Below are positions 34,732 through 42,968 of a stretch of 64,000 nucleotides of DNA, piece by piece; positions within the stretch are counted from its first letter, which is position 1; every line of letters begins with the position of its first letter. The notes beneath the pieces are model-generated. The model did not search any database. It saw nothing but the letters and a program-made list of their open reading frames with translations, and was not told the DNA's origin. Made by a program: the position numbers and the translations under genes. Source of the stretch: Candidatus Pelagibacter giovannonii (GTDB lineage Bacteria > Pseudomonadota > Alphaproteobacteria > Pelagibacterales > Pelagibacteraceae); assembly GCF_012276695.1 (NCBI RefSeq), contig NZ_CP038852.1, forward strand, positions 1,301,706-1,365,705, given 5' to 3'.

Positions 34732-36002
34732 TGCAAGTAACGATACCATATACACCGAGAAAGTCTCAAGCCATAATACATGACCAATTAGATAAGTTTA
34801 GATATAGCTTGCTCTGTTGTCATAGGAGGTTTGGCAAAACTGTTTTGTGTATTAATCATTTAATCAAAGCAGCGATGACAAGTAAAAATCATCAACCAAG
34901 GTTTGCCTATATAGCTCCGACTTATAGCCAGGCTAAAAAGATTGCTTATGATTACCTGGTGCATTTTACAAAAAATATTCCTGGCACAAAATACAATCAA
35001 ACAGAATTAAGATGTGATTTCGTTAATGGTGCTAGGATTACTTTACTGTCATCTGAAAATCCAGATAGCATAAGAGGAATTTATTTAGATGGCTGTATTA
35101 TAGATGAGACAGCTCAAGTACAATCAGAGTTGCTGTCTGAAGTAATAACTCCAGCTCTATCTGATAGAAAAGGTTTTATGATTTTGGTTGGAACTCCAAA
35201 AGGAATGGCAAATCTGTTTTATGATTATTATCAAAAAGCACAAGCTGATCCTAGTTGGTATCTCCACATAGCAAAAGCATCTGATACTAAAATAGTTGAT
35301 GATGATGAATTAGCTGCTGCTTTATCTGTAATGGGTGCTCAAAAGTATTCTCAAGAATTTGAGTGCAGTTTTATAGGAAATATCCAAGGCTCTATATATG
35401 GCGATACTATTGCCTTATTGGAGGACAAAAATCAGATAACAAGAGTGCCAGTAGATCCTGGTTATCCAGTCAATGTAGCCTGGGATCTTGGTTATAACGA
35501 TAGTACCAGTTTAATATTTTTCCAACAGATTGGACACATGATCCACATTGTTGATTTTTATGAAAACAATAATGAGCCATTTCCACATTATGCGGAAGTC
35601 ATTAAAGAAAAAGATTATGTCATTGGTCAAAACTATGGACCACATGATTTAGAACAAACAGAATTTAGTAGCGGAAAAACTAGAAGAGAAGTTGCGTACC
35701 AAATGGGGTTGCGTTTCAAAGTTGCTCCAAAATTAGCAGTTGAAGAAGGAATACATGCAGTAAAGATGTTGCTGCCAAGATGTTTAATAGATGTCGATAA
35801 CTGTAAAAAATTAATTAATGCGTTAAGGCATTATCATCGTAAGTTTTCTGACAGAGAAAGAACTTACAAAATAAAACCAGTCCATGACTGGAGCTCACAT
35901 GCTGCGGATGCGTTAAGAGTTCTAGCAACTGGAATAAAAGAAAATAAATTTAACCAAACACAAAGACAGCAAACAGCTGAAAGTAACTACAAGGTAATTT
36001 AA
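34731..36002 (+). CDS. terL: Terminase large subunit
   Basis: 423 residues. ATPase: Walker A-like CCHRRFGKTV (about residues 28-37) and Walker B YLDGCIIDETAQ (about 117-128). RNase H-like nuclease: NVAWDLGYNDSTS (about 248-260) and HDWSSHAADALR near residue 390. It translocates DNA into the procapsid and cuts it. Confidence 0.95.
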   Translation: MQVTIPYTPRKSQAIIHDQLDKFRYSLLCCHRRFGKTVLCINHLIKAAMTSKNHQPRFAYIAPTYSQAKKIAYDYLVHFTKNIPGTKYNQTELRCDFVNGARITLLSSENPDSIRGIYLDGCIIDETAQVQSELLSEVITPALSDRKGFMILVGTPKGMANLFYDYYQKAQADPSWYLHIAKASDTKIVDDDELAAALSVMGAQKYSQEFECSFIGNIQGSIYGDTIALLEDKNQITRVPVDPGYPVNVAWDLGYNDSTSLIFFQQIGHMIHIVDFYENNNEPFPHYAEVIKEKDYVIGQNYGPHDLEQTEFSSGKTRREVAYQMGLRFKVAPKLAVEEGIHAVKMLLPRCLIDVDNCKKLINALRHYHRKFSDRERTYKIKPVHDWSSHAADALRVLATGIKENKFNQTQRQQTAESNYKVI

Positions 36003-36004
36003 TC

Positions 36005-36112
36005 ATGGCAAAAAAAAAGAAAAAGAAAACTCATAAGATGCCTAATGGCAAAACTATGAGTGGCAGTAGTCATAAAGCTTATTTAAAGAATAAGAAAAAA
36101 AGGAAGTATTAA
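36005..36112 (+). CDS. Lysine-rich mini-protein
   Basis: 35 residues, MAKKKKKKTHKMPNGKTMSG..., stop at 36112. It lies 2 bp after terL and 2 bp before the next gene, so it is a gene by position. Very basic, possibly nucleic-acid binding. Confidence 0.6.
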   Translation: MAKKKKKKTHKMPNGKTMSGSSHKAYLKNKKKRKY

Positions 36113-36114
36113 TT

Positions 36115-36342
36115 ATGGGATCAATATTTAAACCAAAAATTCCAGCTCCACCTCCAGTCGTTATGCCAAAAGTTGAGGATGTTCCAGATTATGAAGATGA
36201 TGAAAGAAAAGCTGCTGAAGAAAGAGAAATGCTTGATGCTGAAAGAAAAAGAAAAGGCAGAAGATCTACTATCCTTACTGGAACTGGATTGAATGAGATT
36301 GAAGATCAAAACATCGATAAGAAAAGTTTATTAGGTGGATAG
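36115..36342 (+). CDS. Small phage structural-region protein with TILT..KKxLLG tail
   Basis: 75 residues. The N-terminus IFKPKIPAPPPVVMPK is proline-rich, followed by an acidic then basic helix. It ends STILTGTGLN...KKSLLGG, a tail shared with the 220-residue protein at 36519. Such small proteins commonly lie between terminase and portal in marine podoviruses. Function unknown. Confidence 0.65.
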   Translation: MGSIFKPKIPAPPPVVMPKVEDVPDYEDDERKAAEEREMLDAERKRKGRRSTILTGTGLNEIEDQNIDKKSLLGG

Positions 36343-36516
36343 ATGTTTTCAACAATAACTAAATTTTTTCAAAAGAATAAAAAAAAAGTAGAAGAAGCTT
36401 TAGAGTTTCCAGATATTTTAATTTTAGAAGATATAACTTATGAGAACGAAGTTGAGAAATCTAAAGTTAAAGACACTAAAGAAACTAAATCATCTTTAAC
36501 ATTTGGAGATAAATAA
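36343..36516 (+). CDS. Very small phage protein
   Basis: 57 residues (MFSTITKFFQKNKKKVEEAL...LTFGDK), starting immediately after the preceding stop and ending 2 bp before the next gene. Basic N-terminus, acidic centre. Function unknown. Confidence 0.55.
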   Translation: MFSTITKFFQKNKKKVEEALEFPDILILEDITYENEVEKSKVKDTKETKSSLTFGDK

Positions 36517-36518
36517 TT

Positions 36519-37181
36519 ATGGGTGGACCTTCAAATGGACCTAGTGGTGGAAGAACAGATGCTGGACCAAATAGAACGACAGCTTATAAAGCTGGTGTAG
36601 GAAATATAACTGAAAGCGGAAAGAAAACTGCTTCTTATAAATCTGACAATGATGATGCTTTTAGAAATCGTGGTGCAGTAAAAATAAAGAAAGGAGTTAA
36701 AACTCCATCAATAGCAATTAATATTGGAGCAGCAATTTTATCAAAACCTTTACAAGCTGGATCAAAAGTTACTAGAGATTTTTATACTGATAAAGTTTTA
36801 GGATCTAAAAATTTTAAAGGTCAAACTAAAACAGAATTTTTAAGTATGAGTGCTAACGACCAGGAGAAACAATATAAAGATTATATTGATAATAGAACTT
36901 CTGGAAGAACAGATGCTTATGGAAATGACATCTCAAGAGATGGTCGAACTGGCGAAACTCAAAAATCTATTGAACAACCAAAAGTAGCTTCACAAATGGA
37001 TAACTCTGAAGTGAAGTCTGATTTAATTACAGCTGATAAGACAGCTCCCACAAGTATTGAGATGACACAAGACGAAATCAATGTTGCTAACAAAAGAGGT
37101 AAAAAAACTAAAACAATTTTAACTTCTGTTGTTGGAGACAAATCAAACGCAACTTTAAGTAAGAAAGTTTTATTAGGATAA
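36519..37181 (+). CDS. Phage protein of unknown function with TILT..KKxLLG tail
   Basis: 220 residues. Gly/Ser/Asn-rich start (MGGPSNGPSGGRTDAGPN), mostly polar, little predicted core. The C-terminus (KTILTSVVGDK...KKVLLG) repeats the tail seen in the protein at 36115. Possibly a virion-associated disordered protein. Confidence 0.55.
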   Translation: MGGPSNGPSGGRTDAGPNRTTAYKAGVGNITESGKKTASYKSDNDDAFRNRGAVKIKKGVKTPSIAINIGAAILSKPLQAGSKVTRDFYTDKVLGSKNFKGQTKTEFLSMSANDQEKQYKDYIDNRTSGRTDAYGNDISRDGRTGETQKSIEQPKVASQMDNSEVKSDLITADKTAPTSIEMTQDEINVANKRGKKTKTILTSVVGDKSNATLSKKVLLG

Positions 37182-37184
37182 ATT

Positions 37185-37337
37185 ATGTCGCTTTATAGGA
37201 ATATTAACAAAAAAAAACGAGCTGGTACTTCCAGATCTAAAAAGAAGTCAACTATATCAGCTAAAGCTTACAAGAATATGAAAGCTGGTTTTCCAAATAG
37301 CAAAAAGAATAAAGCTAAAAGAAAAAAGAAAAGATAA
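37185..37337 (+). CDS. Lysine-rich mini-protein before the portal
   Basis: 50 residues, over a third Lys/Arg (SLYRNINKKKRAGTSRSKKK...). Its stop overlaps the portal start (TAATG), which supports coding and coupling. Similar basic mini-proteins lie at 36005 and 59118. Confidence 0.6.
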   Translation: MSLYRNINKKKRAGTSRSKKKSTISAKAYKNMKAGFPNSKKNKAKRKKKR

Positions 37338-38953
37338 TGCAATCACAAGAATTTAGAACTTTAGCTAAACAGCTAAAAGACAACCTATCTAGGTTAATGG
37401 AAAAAAGATCAAACTGGGAAAGCCATTGGCAAGAAGTAGCAGATTTGATGTTACCTAGAAAAGCAGAGATCACAAAAGAACGAGCAAGAGGCGATAAAAG
37501 ACATATACAAATATTTGATGGAACGGCTGTACATGCTCTTGAACTTTTAGCTGCATCTCTGCATGGTATGTTGACTTCATCTGCGAATAGATGGTTTTCA
37601 TTAAGATACAGAGAAACTGGTTTAAATGAAAGTGATGAAGCGAAAGAATGGTTAGAAGATAGTACGCAACGCATGTACGATGTAATTTCTAAATCAAACT
37701 TTCAACAAGAAATTTTCGAATGCTATCATGATCTGATTGCATTTGGAACTTCATGCTTAATGGTTGAAGAGGATCAAGAAGATGTTTTAAATTTTTCTGC
37801 AAGACACATAAAAGAAATTTATATCCAGGAAAATAAAAAAGGTTTTGTCGATACAATTTACAGAAGATTTAAGATGCCAGCTCAAGCTGTTGTATCTAAA
37901 TTTGGATTTGAAAATGTATCAAGAGAAATTCAAAACACAGTAAATAAAAATCCATTTGATGATATAGATTTAGTTCATGTTGTTAGACCAAGGATAGATT
38001 TTGATCCTAATAAAAAAGATAAAAAGAACATGCCATTTCAAAGTGTTTATTTTGAATATGGTAGTGGTCATATAATATCATTAGGTGGTTTTTTAGAAAA
38101 TCCTTATGTCATTCCTAGATATTTAAAAGCATCAACAGAAATGTATGGAAGATCTCCAGGAATGTCGGCACTTTCTGACTGCAAAGTTTTAAATAAAATG
38201 GTAGAGCACAGTTTAAAAGCTGCTGCTAAACAAATTGATCCACCATTACTTATTCCAGATGATGGAATGCTAGCTCCTATTAGAATGTCTCCAGGTTCTA
38301 TTAATTATTACAGATCTGGATCAAGAGATAGAATTGAGCCATTAAATATTAATGCGAACACATCGATTACTATTAATAATGAAAATCAAAGAAGAGATGC
38401 CATTAATAAAATGTTTCATATCGATCAGTTAGTTGTAACTGAAAATAGAAACATGACAGCGACTGAAGTTATTCAAAGACAAGAAGAGAAGATGAGAATA
38501 CTTGGTCCAGTATTAGGTAGATTACAATCTGAATTATTATCTCCATTAATAACTAGAGTATTTAATATTCTTTTAAGAAATGATTTATTTATGGAAGCTC
38601 CAGATATTTTAGGACAACAAGAATTAAAAATAGAATTTGTATCTCCGATGGCATTAGCACAAAGAGGACAAGAGCTGCAATCATTAATGAGAGGATTAGA
38701 AATCTTTGGATCACTTGCTCAAACAATGCCAGTTATGGATTACATTGATGAAGATGGGTTAGTAAAAAATATTATAGAAATTTTAGGATTACCAGCCAAG
38801 GTAATTAAATCAGATCAACAAGTACAAGAAATTAGAGAAGGCAGAGCTCAACAAGAAGCTCAAATGGCGGAGCAACAACAACAAATGGCTGAAACCGAAA
38901 TGGCAAAAAACGCAGCTCCAATGGCAAAAGAACTTCTAAATGGATCACAATAA
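37337..38953 (+). CDS. Portal (head-to-tail connector) protein, T7-type
   Basis: 538 residues, the usual length for the podovirus head-tail connector family. The N-terminus (WESHWQEVADLMLPRKAEI...IFDGTAVHALELLAASLHGMLTS) and the middle (TEMYGRSPGMSALSDCKVLNKM) match it. A glutamine-rich C-terminus (EAQMAEQQQQMAETEM) follows. It forms the dodecameric portal. Confidence 0.93.
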   Translation: MQSQEFRTLAKQLKDNLSRLMEKRSNWESHWQEVADLMLPRKAEITKERARGDKRHIQIFDGTAVHALELLAASLHGMLTSSANRWFSLRYRETGLNESDEAKEWLEDSTQRMYDVISKSNFQQEIFECYHDLIAFGTSCLMVEEDQEDVLNFSARHIKEIYIQENKKGFVDTIYRRFKMPAQAVVSKFGFENVSREIQNTVNKNPFDDIDLVHVVRPRIDFDPNKKDKKNMPFQSVYFEYGSGHIISLGGFLENPYVIPRYLKASTEMYGRSPGMSALSDCKVLNKMVEHSLKAAAKQIDPPLLIPDDGMLAPIRMSPGSINYYRSGSRDRIEPLNINANTSITINNENQRRDAINKMFHIDQLVVTENRNMTATEVIQRQEEKMRILGPVLGRLQSELLSPLITRVFNILLRNDLFMEAPDILGQQELKIEFVSPMALAQRGQELQSLMRGLEIFGSLAQTMPVMDYIDEDGLVKNIIEILGLPAKVIKSDQQVQEIREGRAQQEAQMAEQQQQMAETEMAKNAAPMAKELLNGSQ

Positions 38954-39161
38954 AGAAATAGAAAAAAAGATTAAACAACTCCGAGAAGATTACAAAACAG
39001 TTTTTGGATCTGAAGAAGGCAAAAGAGTTTTAGAGGACATCTCAATAAGATGTCATGAGAGTTCGACTACTTTCTCAAAAGATAACAGTCATGAGACCGC
39101 ATTCCTTGAAGGACAGAGATCAATTTCTCTATTCATCAAAGGAATACTTAAATCAAAATAA
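38940..39161 (+). CDS. Small phage protein between portal and scaffold
   Basis: 73 residues, highly charged and helical (MDHNKEIEKKIKQLREDYKTVFGSEEG...), ending in a hydrophobic helix ILFIKG-like stretch. Overlaps the portal end by 14 bases. Function unknown, probably head assembly. Confidence 0.6.
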   Translation: MDHNKEIEKKIKQLREDYKTVFGSEEGKRVLEDISIRCHESSTTFSKDNSHETAFLEGQRSISLFIKGILKSK

Positions 39162-39174
39162 CCAATAGGTATAT

Positions 39175-40017
39175 ATGGAAAATCAGACAACTGCTCCAGC
39201 GGAGCAATCTGAACAAACGACAGAAGTTGTTCAGAATAATACTGTAATAACTGAAGTTGCAGAAAACCAGGAAACTAATTTTAAAGACTTAATTCCTGAA
39301 GAATTTAAAGAAGATAAATCTTTAAGTAATTTTAACAACATGGAAGATTTGCTCAAAAGTTATAAGCATGCTCAATCGCTTGTAGGTGCAGACAAAATTC
39401 CAGTTCCAAATAAACATGCTACAGAGGAGGATTGGAATGAAGTATTTAAAAGACTGGGTGCTCCAGATAAGCCAGAAGATTATAAATATAATATTAAAGA
39501 TCAAGAACTGGATAGTAGCCAAGTATCAGAATTTAATAAAACAGCTCATCAATTAGGATTACTTCCTAAACAAGCTGAAGGTCTTATTAAGTTTTATAAT
39601 GAGATGAATGGCAACAATGCTGCATCTCAAGAAGAAGCCGCTGCTGAAGCACAGTTACAAACTGAAACTGAACTTAAAGCAGAGTTTGGACCACAGTTTA
39701 ATAAGAGACTTGACCAGGCTAAAAAGCTTGCAGTTAATTCTTTAGGATCAGAGTTTTTAGAAAATACTTATCTTAAAGATGGATCAAGACTTGGAGACAA
39801 CATTAAAGTTATAAAAGCTTTTTCTGAACTAGCTGAAAAATTATCTGAAGATGAAATCATCAAAGGCGATGGATCTGAATACATGACAGCTAAAGACATC
39901 GAAAAAGAAATTAACGAACTTACTCAAGAAGGTTCTGCATATTGGAGCAAGACACATCCAAATCATAACAAAGCAGTTCAAGAAGTGTTGAAGTTAAGAG
40001 AGATGCTTAATGGCTAA
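39175..40017 (+). CDS. Capsid scaffolding protein
   Basis: 280 residues, acidic and mainly helical. NMEDLLKSYKHAQSLVGADKIPVPNK...LGAPDKPEDYKY at about residues 45-105 is typical of podovirus scaffold proteins. It lies between portal and major capsid, the expected position. It would guide procapsid assembly and then leave. Confidence 0.85.
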   Translation: MENQTTAPAEQSEQTTEVVQNNTVITEVAENQETNFKDLIPEEFKEDKSLSNFNNMEDLLKSYKHAQSLVGADKIPVPNKHATEEDWNEVFKRLGAPDKPEDYKYNIKDQELDSSQVSEFNKTAHQLGLLPKQAEGLIKFYNEMNGNNAASQEEAAAEAQLQTETELKAEFGPQFNKRLDQAKKLAVNSLGSEFLENTYLKDGSRLGDNIKVIKAFSELAEKLSEDEIIKGDGSEYMTAKDIEKEINELTQEGSAYWSKTHPNHNKAVQEVLKLREMLNG

Positions 40018-40222
40018 TGAAAAGTTCGAAGCTGGAGAAATAATAACAGATACAGAAGTTAGACTTGAATGTTTAAGACTAGCAACTGAATTTGGTCCAG
40101 AGTTTGATCGTAAAGATCCTCTGCCAATTGCTGAAAAATATTTCAACTGGGTTACAAAAAATTCTGGGAGACAACTTTGCAAATGCGAAACCTCCAAGAA
40201 GAAAGACAAAGTGAAGTCTTAA
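40010..40222 (+). CDS. Small phage protein before the capsid gene
   Basis: 70 residues (TDTEVRLECLRLATEFGPEFDRKDPLPIAEKYFNWV...), helical. Overlaps the scaffold end by 8 bases. No recognised family. Probably head-related by position. Confidence 0.6.
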   Translation: MANEKFEAGEIITDTEVRLECLRLATEFGPEFDRKDPLPIAEKYFNWVTKNSGRQLCKCETSKKKDKVKS

Positions 40223-40296
40223 AATTTACAGATGCGACCTCCAATCTGGAGATAACCAAGTCGATTAAATCAACCACAACATAAGGAGGTTTGACA

Positions 40297-41160
40297 ATGT
40301 CAAATCAAATTACTACAGCTTTTGTACAGCAGTATTCAAACAATGTACAAATGCTATCACAACAAAAAGGCTCTCTGTTAAGAAGTGCTGTTGATGTGGA
40401 AACTGTTGTCGGGAAAAATGCTTTTTTTGACCAAGTGGGTTCGGCACTTGCAGTCAAGAGGACTACTCGACATGCAGACACTCCTCAAATGGACACACCA
40501 CATGCAAGAAGAAGAGTTAGCCTGGTAGATTATGAGTATGCTGATCTTATCGATAACCAAGATAAAATCAGAACTTTAATCGATCCAACTTCATCTTATG
40601 CCTCTGCTGCTGCGTTTGCACTAGGAAGAGCTCAAGATGATGAAATCATCGCTGCGTTATCTGGAACAGCATTTACTGGAGAGACTGGTAGTACATCTAC
40701 TGCTCTTCCACCTGGTCAAAAGATAACTGAAAGCGGTACTGCTGGTTTAACTATTGCAAAATTAAGAAGTGCAAAAGAACTTCTTGATGCTGCATCTGTT
40801 GATCCATCAATTACTAGATATATTGCAGTTGGTCCAAGACAAATTACTGATTTGTTAGGAACGACTGAAGTTACTTCTAGTGATTTCAATAGTGTAAAAG
40901 CTTTAGCGAATGGAGAAGTTAATTCATTCCTTGGCTTCAACTTTATAGTGTCTAACAGACTTGCTATTGCATCATCTAAAAGAACTTGCCTAGTTTGGGC
41001 AATGGATGGTTGCAAGATGGCTATCGGTCAAGACTTAATGACTAGAATTGATGAGAGATCTGACAAAGGTTATGCTCACCAAGTTTATGTTTGCCAGTCA
41101 ATCGGTGCAACAAGAATGGAAGAAGAAAAAGTTGTAACAATCCAAGCTCATGAAGCTTAA
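40297..41160 (+). CDS. Major capsid protein
   Basis: 287 residues from the ATG at 40297, with AGGAGGT 6 bp upstream, the strongest ribosome site in the late region; a TTG at 40291 is less likely. The sequence (FVQQYSNNVQMLSQQKGSLLR..., RRVSLVDYEYADLID, YIAVGPRQITDLLG) fits the HK97-fold capsid of podoviruses of this type. Follows the scaffold gene. Confidence 0.85.
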   Translation: MSNQITTAFVQQYSNNVQMLSQQKGSLLRSAVDVETVVGKNAFFDQVGSALAVKRTTRHADTPQMDTPHARRRVSLVDYEYADLIDNQDKIRTLIDPTSSYASAAAFALGRAQDDEIIAALSGTAFTGETGSTSTALPPGQKITESGTAGLTIAKLRSAKELLDAASVDPSITRYIAVGPRQITDLLGTTEVTSSDFNSVKALANGEVNSFLGFNFIVSNRLAIASSKRTCLVWAMDGCKMAIGQDLMTRIDERSDKGYAHQVYVCQSIGATRMEEEKVVTIQAHEA

Positions 41161-41181
41161 TCAATAAGGAGATAATATATC

Positions 41182-41625
41182 ATGGCAAGTGTTAAAAGTG
41201 TAAATTACACAAAAATAACTGCTGATCCTATTGAAAAAGTGGACAGCGAAGTTCTAGGTGGAAAAATAAGAGTTTCATACGATAATTATGAAGCTTCTTC
41301 TTTAGCATCTGGTTCAGACATAACGATTGGTAGAATACCTACTAACGCAACTATAATGGATGTTGTTCTAAAGTGTGATGCTTTAGGTGGCTCTTCAACT
41401 TTGAAAGTTGGGGATGCTGGCGATGATGACAGATATTTAGCTGCTGTTGGTACATGGAATGCTGCTGGTCAAACACAATCAATGTTAGGTGGCTCTACTG
41501 CTGCTAATACTGCGATGACTGGTCTGGGTTATAGAACAACTGCGGAAACTGATATTGTAATCACAACTGGTGGAGCAACTATAAGTGGCTCTATTCATTG
41601 TTGGGTTATGTACACAGTTGAGTAG
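41182..41625 (+). CDS. Predicted head decoration or head-fibre protein
   Basis: 147 residues, Gly/Ala/Thr-rich beta protein (GRIPTNATIMDVVLKCDALGGSSTLKVGDAGDDDRYLA) with AGGAG before the start. It directly follows the capsid gene. Beta-rich composition and position suggest a capsid-surface protein. Confidence 0.6.
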   Translation: MASVKSVNYTKITADPIEKVDSEVLGGKIRVSYDNYEASSLASGSDITIGRIPTNATIMDVVLKCDALGGSSTLKVGDAGDDDRYLAAVGTWNAAGQTQSMLGGSTAANTAMTGLGYRTTAETDIVITTGGATISGSIHCWVMYTVE

Positions 41626-41640
41626 TCAATAATCATTTTA

Positions 41641-41666
41641 CTTGGCGGATGAAATACTCCGCCAGG
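41641..41666 (+). terminator. Strong stem-loop after the capsid genes
   Basis: CTTGGCGGA / TCCGCCAGG form a 9-bp stem with one G-U pair around an 8-base loop. It is the most stable hairpin I see in the late operon. Only a weak T-rich tail (TATTAGT) follows, so it could be a partial terminator or an RNA-processing site that boosts capsid mRNA. Confidence 0.5.
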
Positions 41667-41676
41667 TATTAGTCAA

Positions 41677-41952
41677 ATGGCAAGAGCAATTTCAAGAAAC
41701 AAAAAAAATTACAGACCAACTAAAAAAGGTGCTGGAATGACAAAGGCTGGAGTGAAAGCTTATAGAAGAGCTAATCCAGGATCAAAATTAAAAACCGCAG
41801 TAACTGGTAAAGTTAAAAAAGGATCAGCTGCTGCTAAAAGAAGAAAATCATATTGTGCAAGATCTTTAGGACAACTGAAGAGATCTTCTGCAAAAACTAA
41901 AAATAATCCTAATTCAAGAATTAGACAATCAAGAAGAAGATGGAAATGTTAA
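41677..41952 (+). CDS. Basic DUF6321-like phage protein
   Basis: 91 residues, about 40% Lys/Arg. GAGMTKAGVKAYRRANPGSKLKTAVTGKVKKGSAAAKRRKSYCAR followed by NPNSRIRQSRRRWKC is the DUF6321 pattern found in marine phages. Probably nucleic-acid binding or virion DNA condensation, which is an inference from charge. Confidence 0.75.
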   Translation: MARAISRNKKNYRPTKKGAGMTKAGVKAYRRANPGSKLKTAVTGKVKKGSAAAKRRKSYCARSLGQLKRSSAKTKNNPNSRIRQSRRRWKC

Positions 41953-41953
41953 A

Positions 41954-42172
41954 ATGAAATATATTTTAATTTTATATGTATGTAGCTATGCAACAGAAAC
42001 TCCAAAATGTAATAACGAAAGTATTACTGGAGCATTTGATAAATGGTCCGCTTGTATAAACCAAGGATATAAACAATCACATTTTTATTTAAACGAACTT
42101 TATCAAGAAGATTTCGAAGATGAGAAGCTAGCAATTAGATTTTCATGTGAGGAACAAGGAGAACCAACATAA
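41954..42172 (+). CDS. Small secreted or membrane-associated phage protein
   Basis: 72 residues. A short hydrophobic N-terminus (MKYILILYVCSYA) precedes four more cysteines in a pattern (C..C..C..C) seen in small marine-phage proteins. One base overlaps the next gene. Function unknown. Confidence 0.6.
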   Translation: MKYILILYVCSYATETPKCNNESITGAFDKWSACINQGYKQSHFYLNELYQEDFEDEKLAIRFSCEEQGEPT

Positions 42173-42750
42173 TGGCAAGTGCAGTAGATATAGCAAATTC
42201 AGCTCTTAACTTATTAGGAGCATCAACAATTTCAGCATTCACAGATGATAGTAAGAATGCAAGATTAATTAATCAAAGATATGAGCCAGTAAGAAATAGA
42301 GTATTTAGATCTCATGCTTGGAATTGCTTACATAAAAGAGTTCAATTAGCTCAAAACAGTACAGCTCCAGTAGTAGAATATTCTCATGCTTATGCTCTTC
42401 CAGCTGATTGCTTGAGAGTATTAAAAATTCATAATGGAACAACAGACAGCATTGCATCAAATATTGATTACAAATTAGAAGGTAGAAATATTGTTACCGA
42501 TGAAGGAACTGTTTTTATAATTTATATAGCATTAGATACTGATCCAAATAATTACGATACTTATTTACAAGAAAGTATTTCACATCAACTTGCAGCAGAT
42601 TTAGCTTATGCTGTAACTAACAATGCAACTCTAGCAGATAAATATATGACTAGAGCAGATGAACGATTAAGAGAAGCAAGATTTATAGATGCAACTGAAA
42701 ACTCACTAGGAACTATTGAAAGCTCTGAATTTACAGATGCTAGATTATAA
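42172..42750 (+). CDS. Tail tubular protein A-like (adaptor)
   Basis: 192 residues. ANSALNLLGASTISAFTDDSKNARLINQRYEPVRNRVFRSHAWNCLHKR in the first half is the podovirus tail tubular protein A (gp11-like) pattern. It forms the ring under the portal. Its neighbours are the capsid and tail nozzle genes. Confidence 0.85.
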   Translation: MASAVDIANSALNLLGASTISAFTDDSKNARLINQRYEPVRNRVFRSHAWNCLHKRVQLAQNSTAPVVEYSHAYALPADCLRVLKIHNGTTDSIASNIDYKLEGRNIVTDEGTVFIIYIALDTDPNNYDTYLQESISHQLAADLAYAVTNNATLADKYMTRADERLREARFIDATENSLGTIESSEFTDARL

Positions 42751-42968
42751 TGTCGAAATCAGCTTTTGATCCAAGACTATTAGAAAAATATTCAGAGCCT
42801 AAATCATTACTTCATTTTCAATGGGGAGATGATGAAAAAGTTTATCGATACGCATTAGTAGAAATTATTAATGAGGATGAAATAGATCCAACTACTAAAT
42901 GTAAAAGAGAAGAACAAGGTTTAACTCAACAAGAAATTTTTAAAAAGATATGCCAAGAACAACACTAG
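42750..42968 (+). CDS. Small phage tail-region protein
   Basis: 72 residues, acidic (FDPRLLEKYSEPKSLLHFQWGDDEKVYRYALVEIINEDEIDP). Starts on the last base of the preceding gene and overlaps the next by 19 bases. No known family. Confidence 0.55.
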   Translation: MSKSAFDPRLLEKYSEPKSLLHFQWGDDEKVYRYALVEIINEDEIDPTTKCKREEQGLTQQEIFKKICQEQH

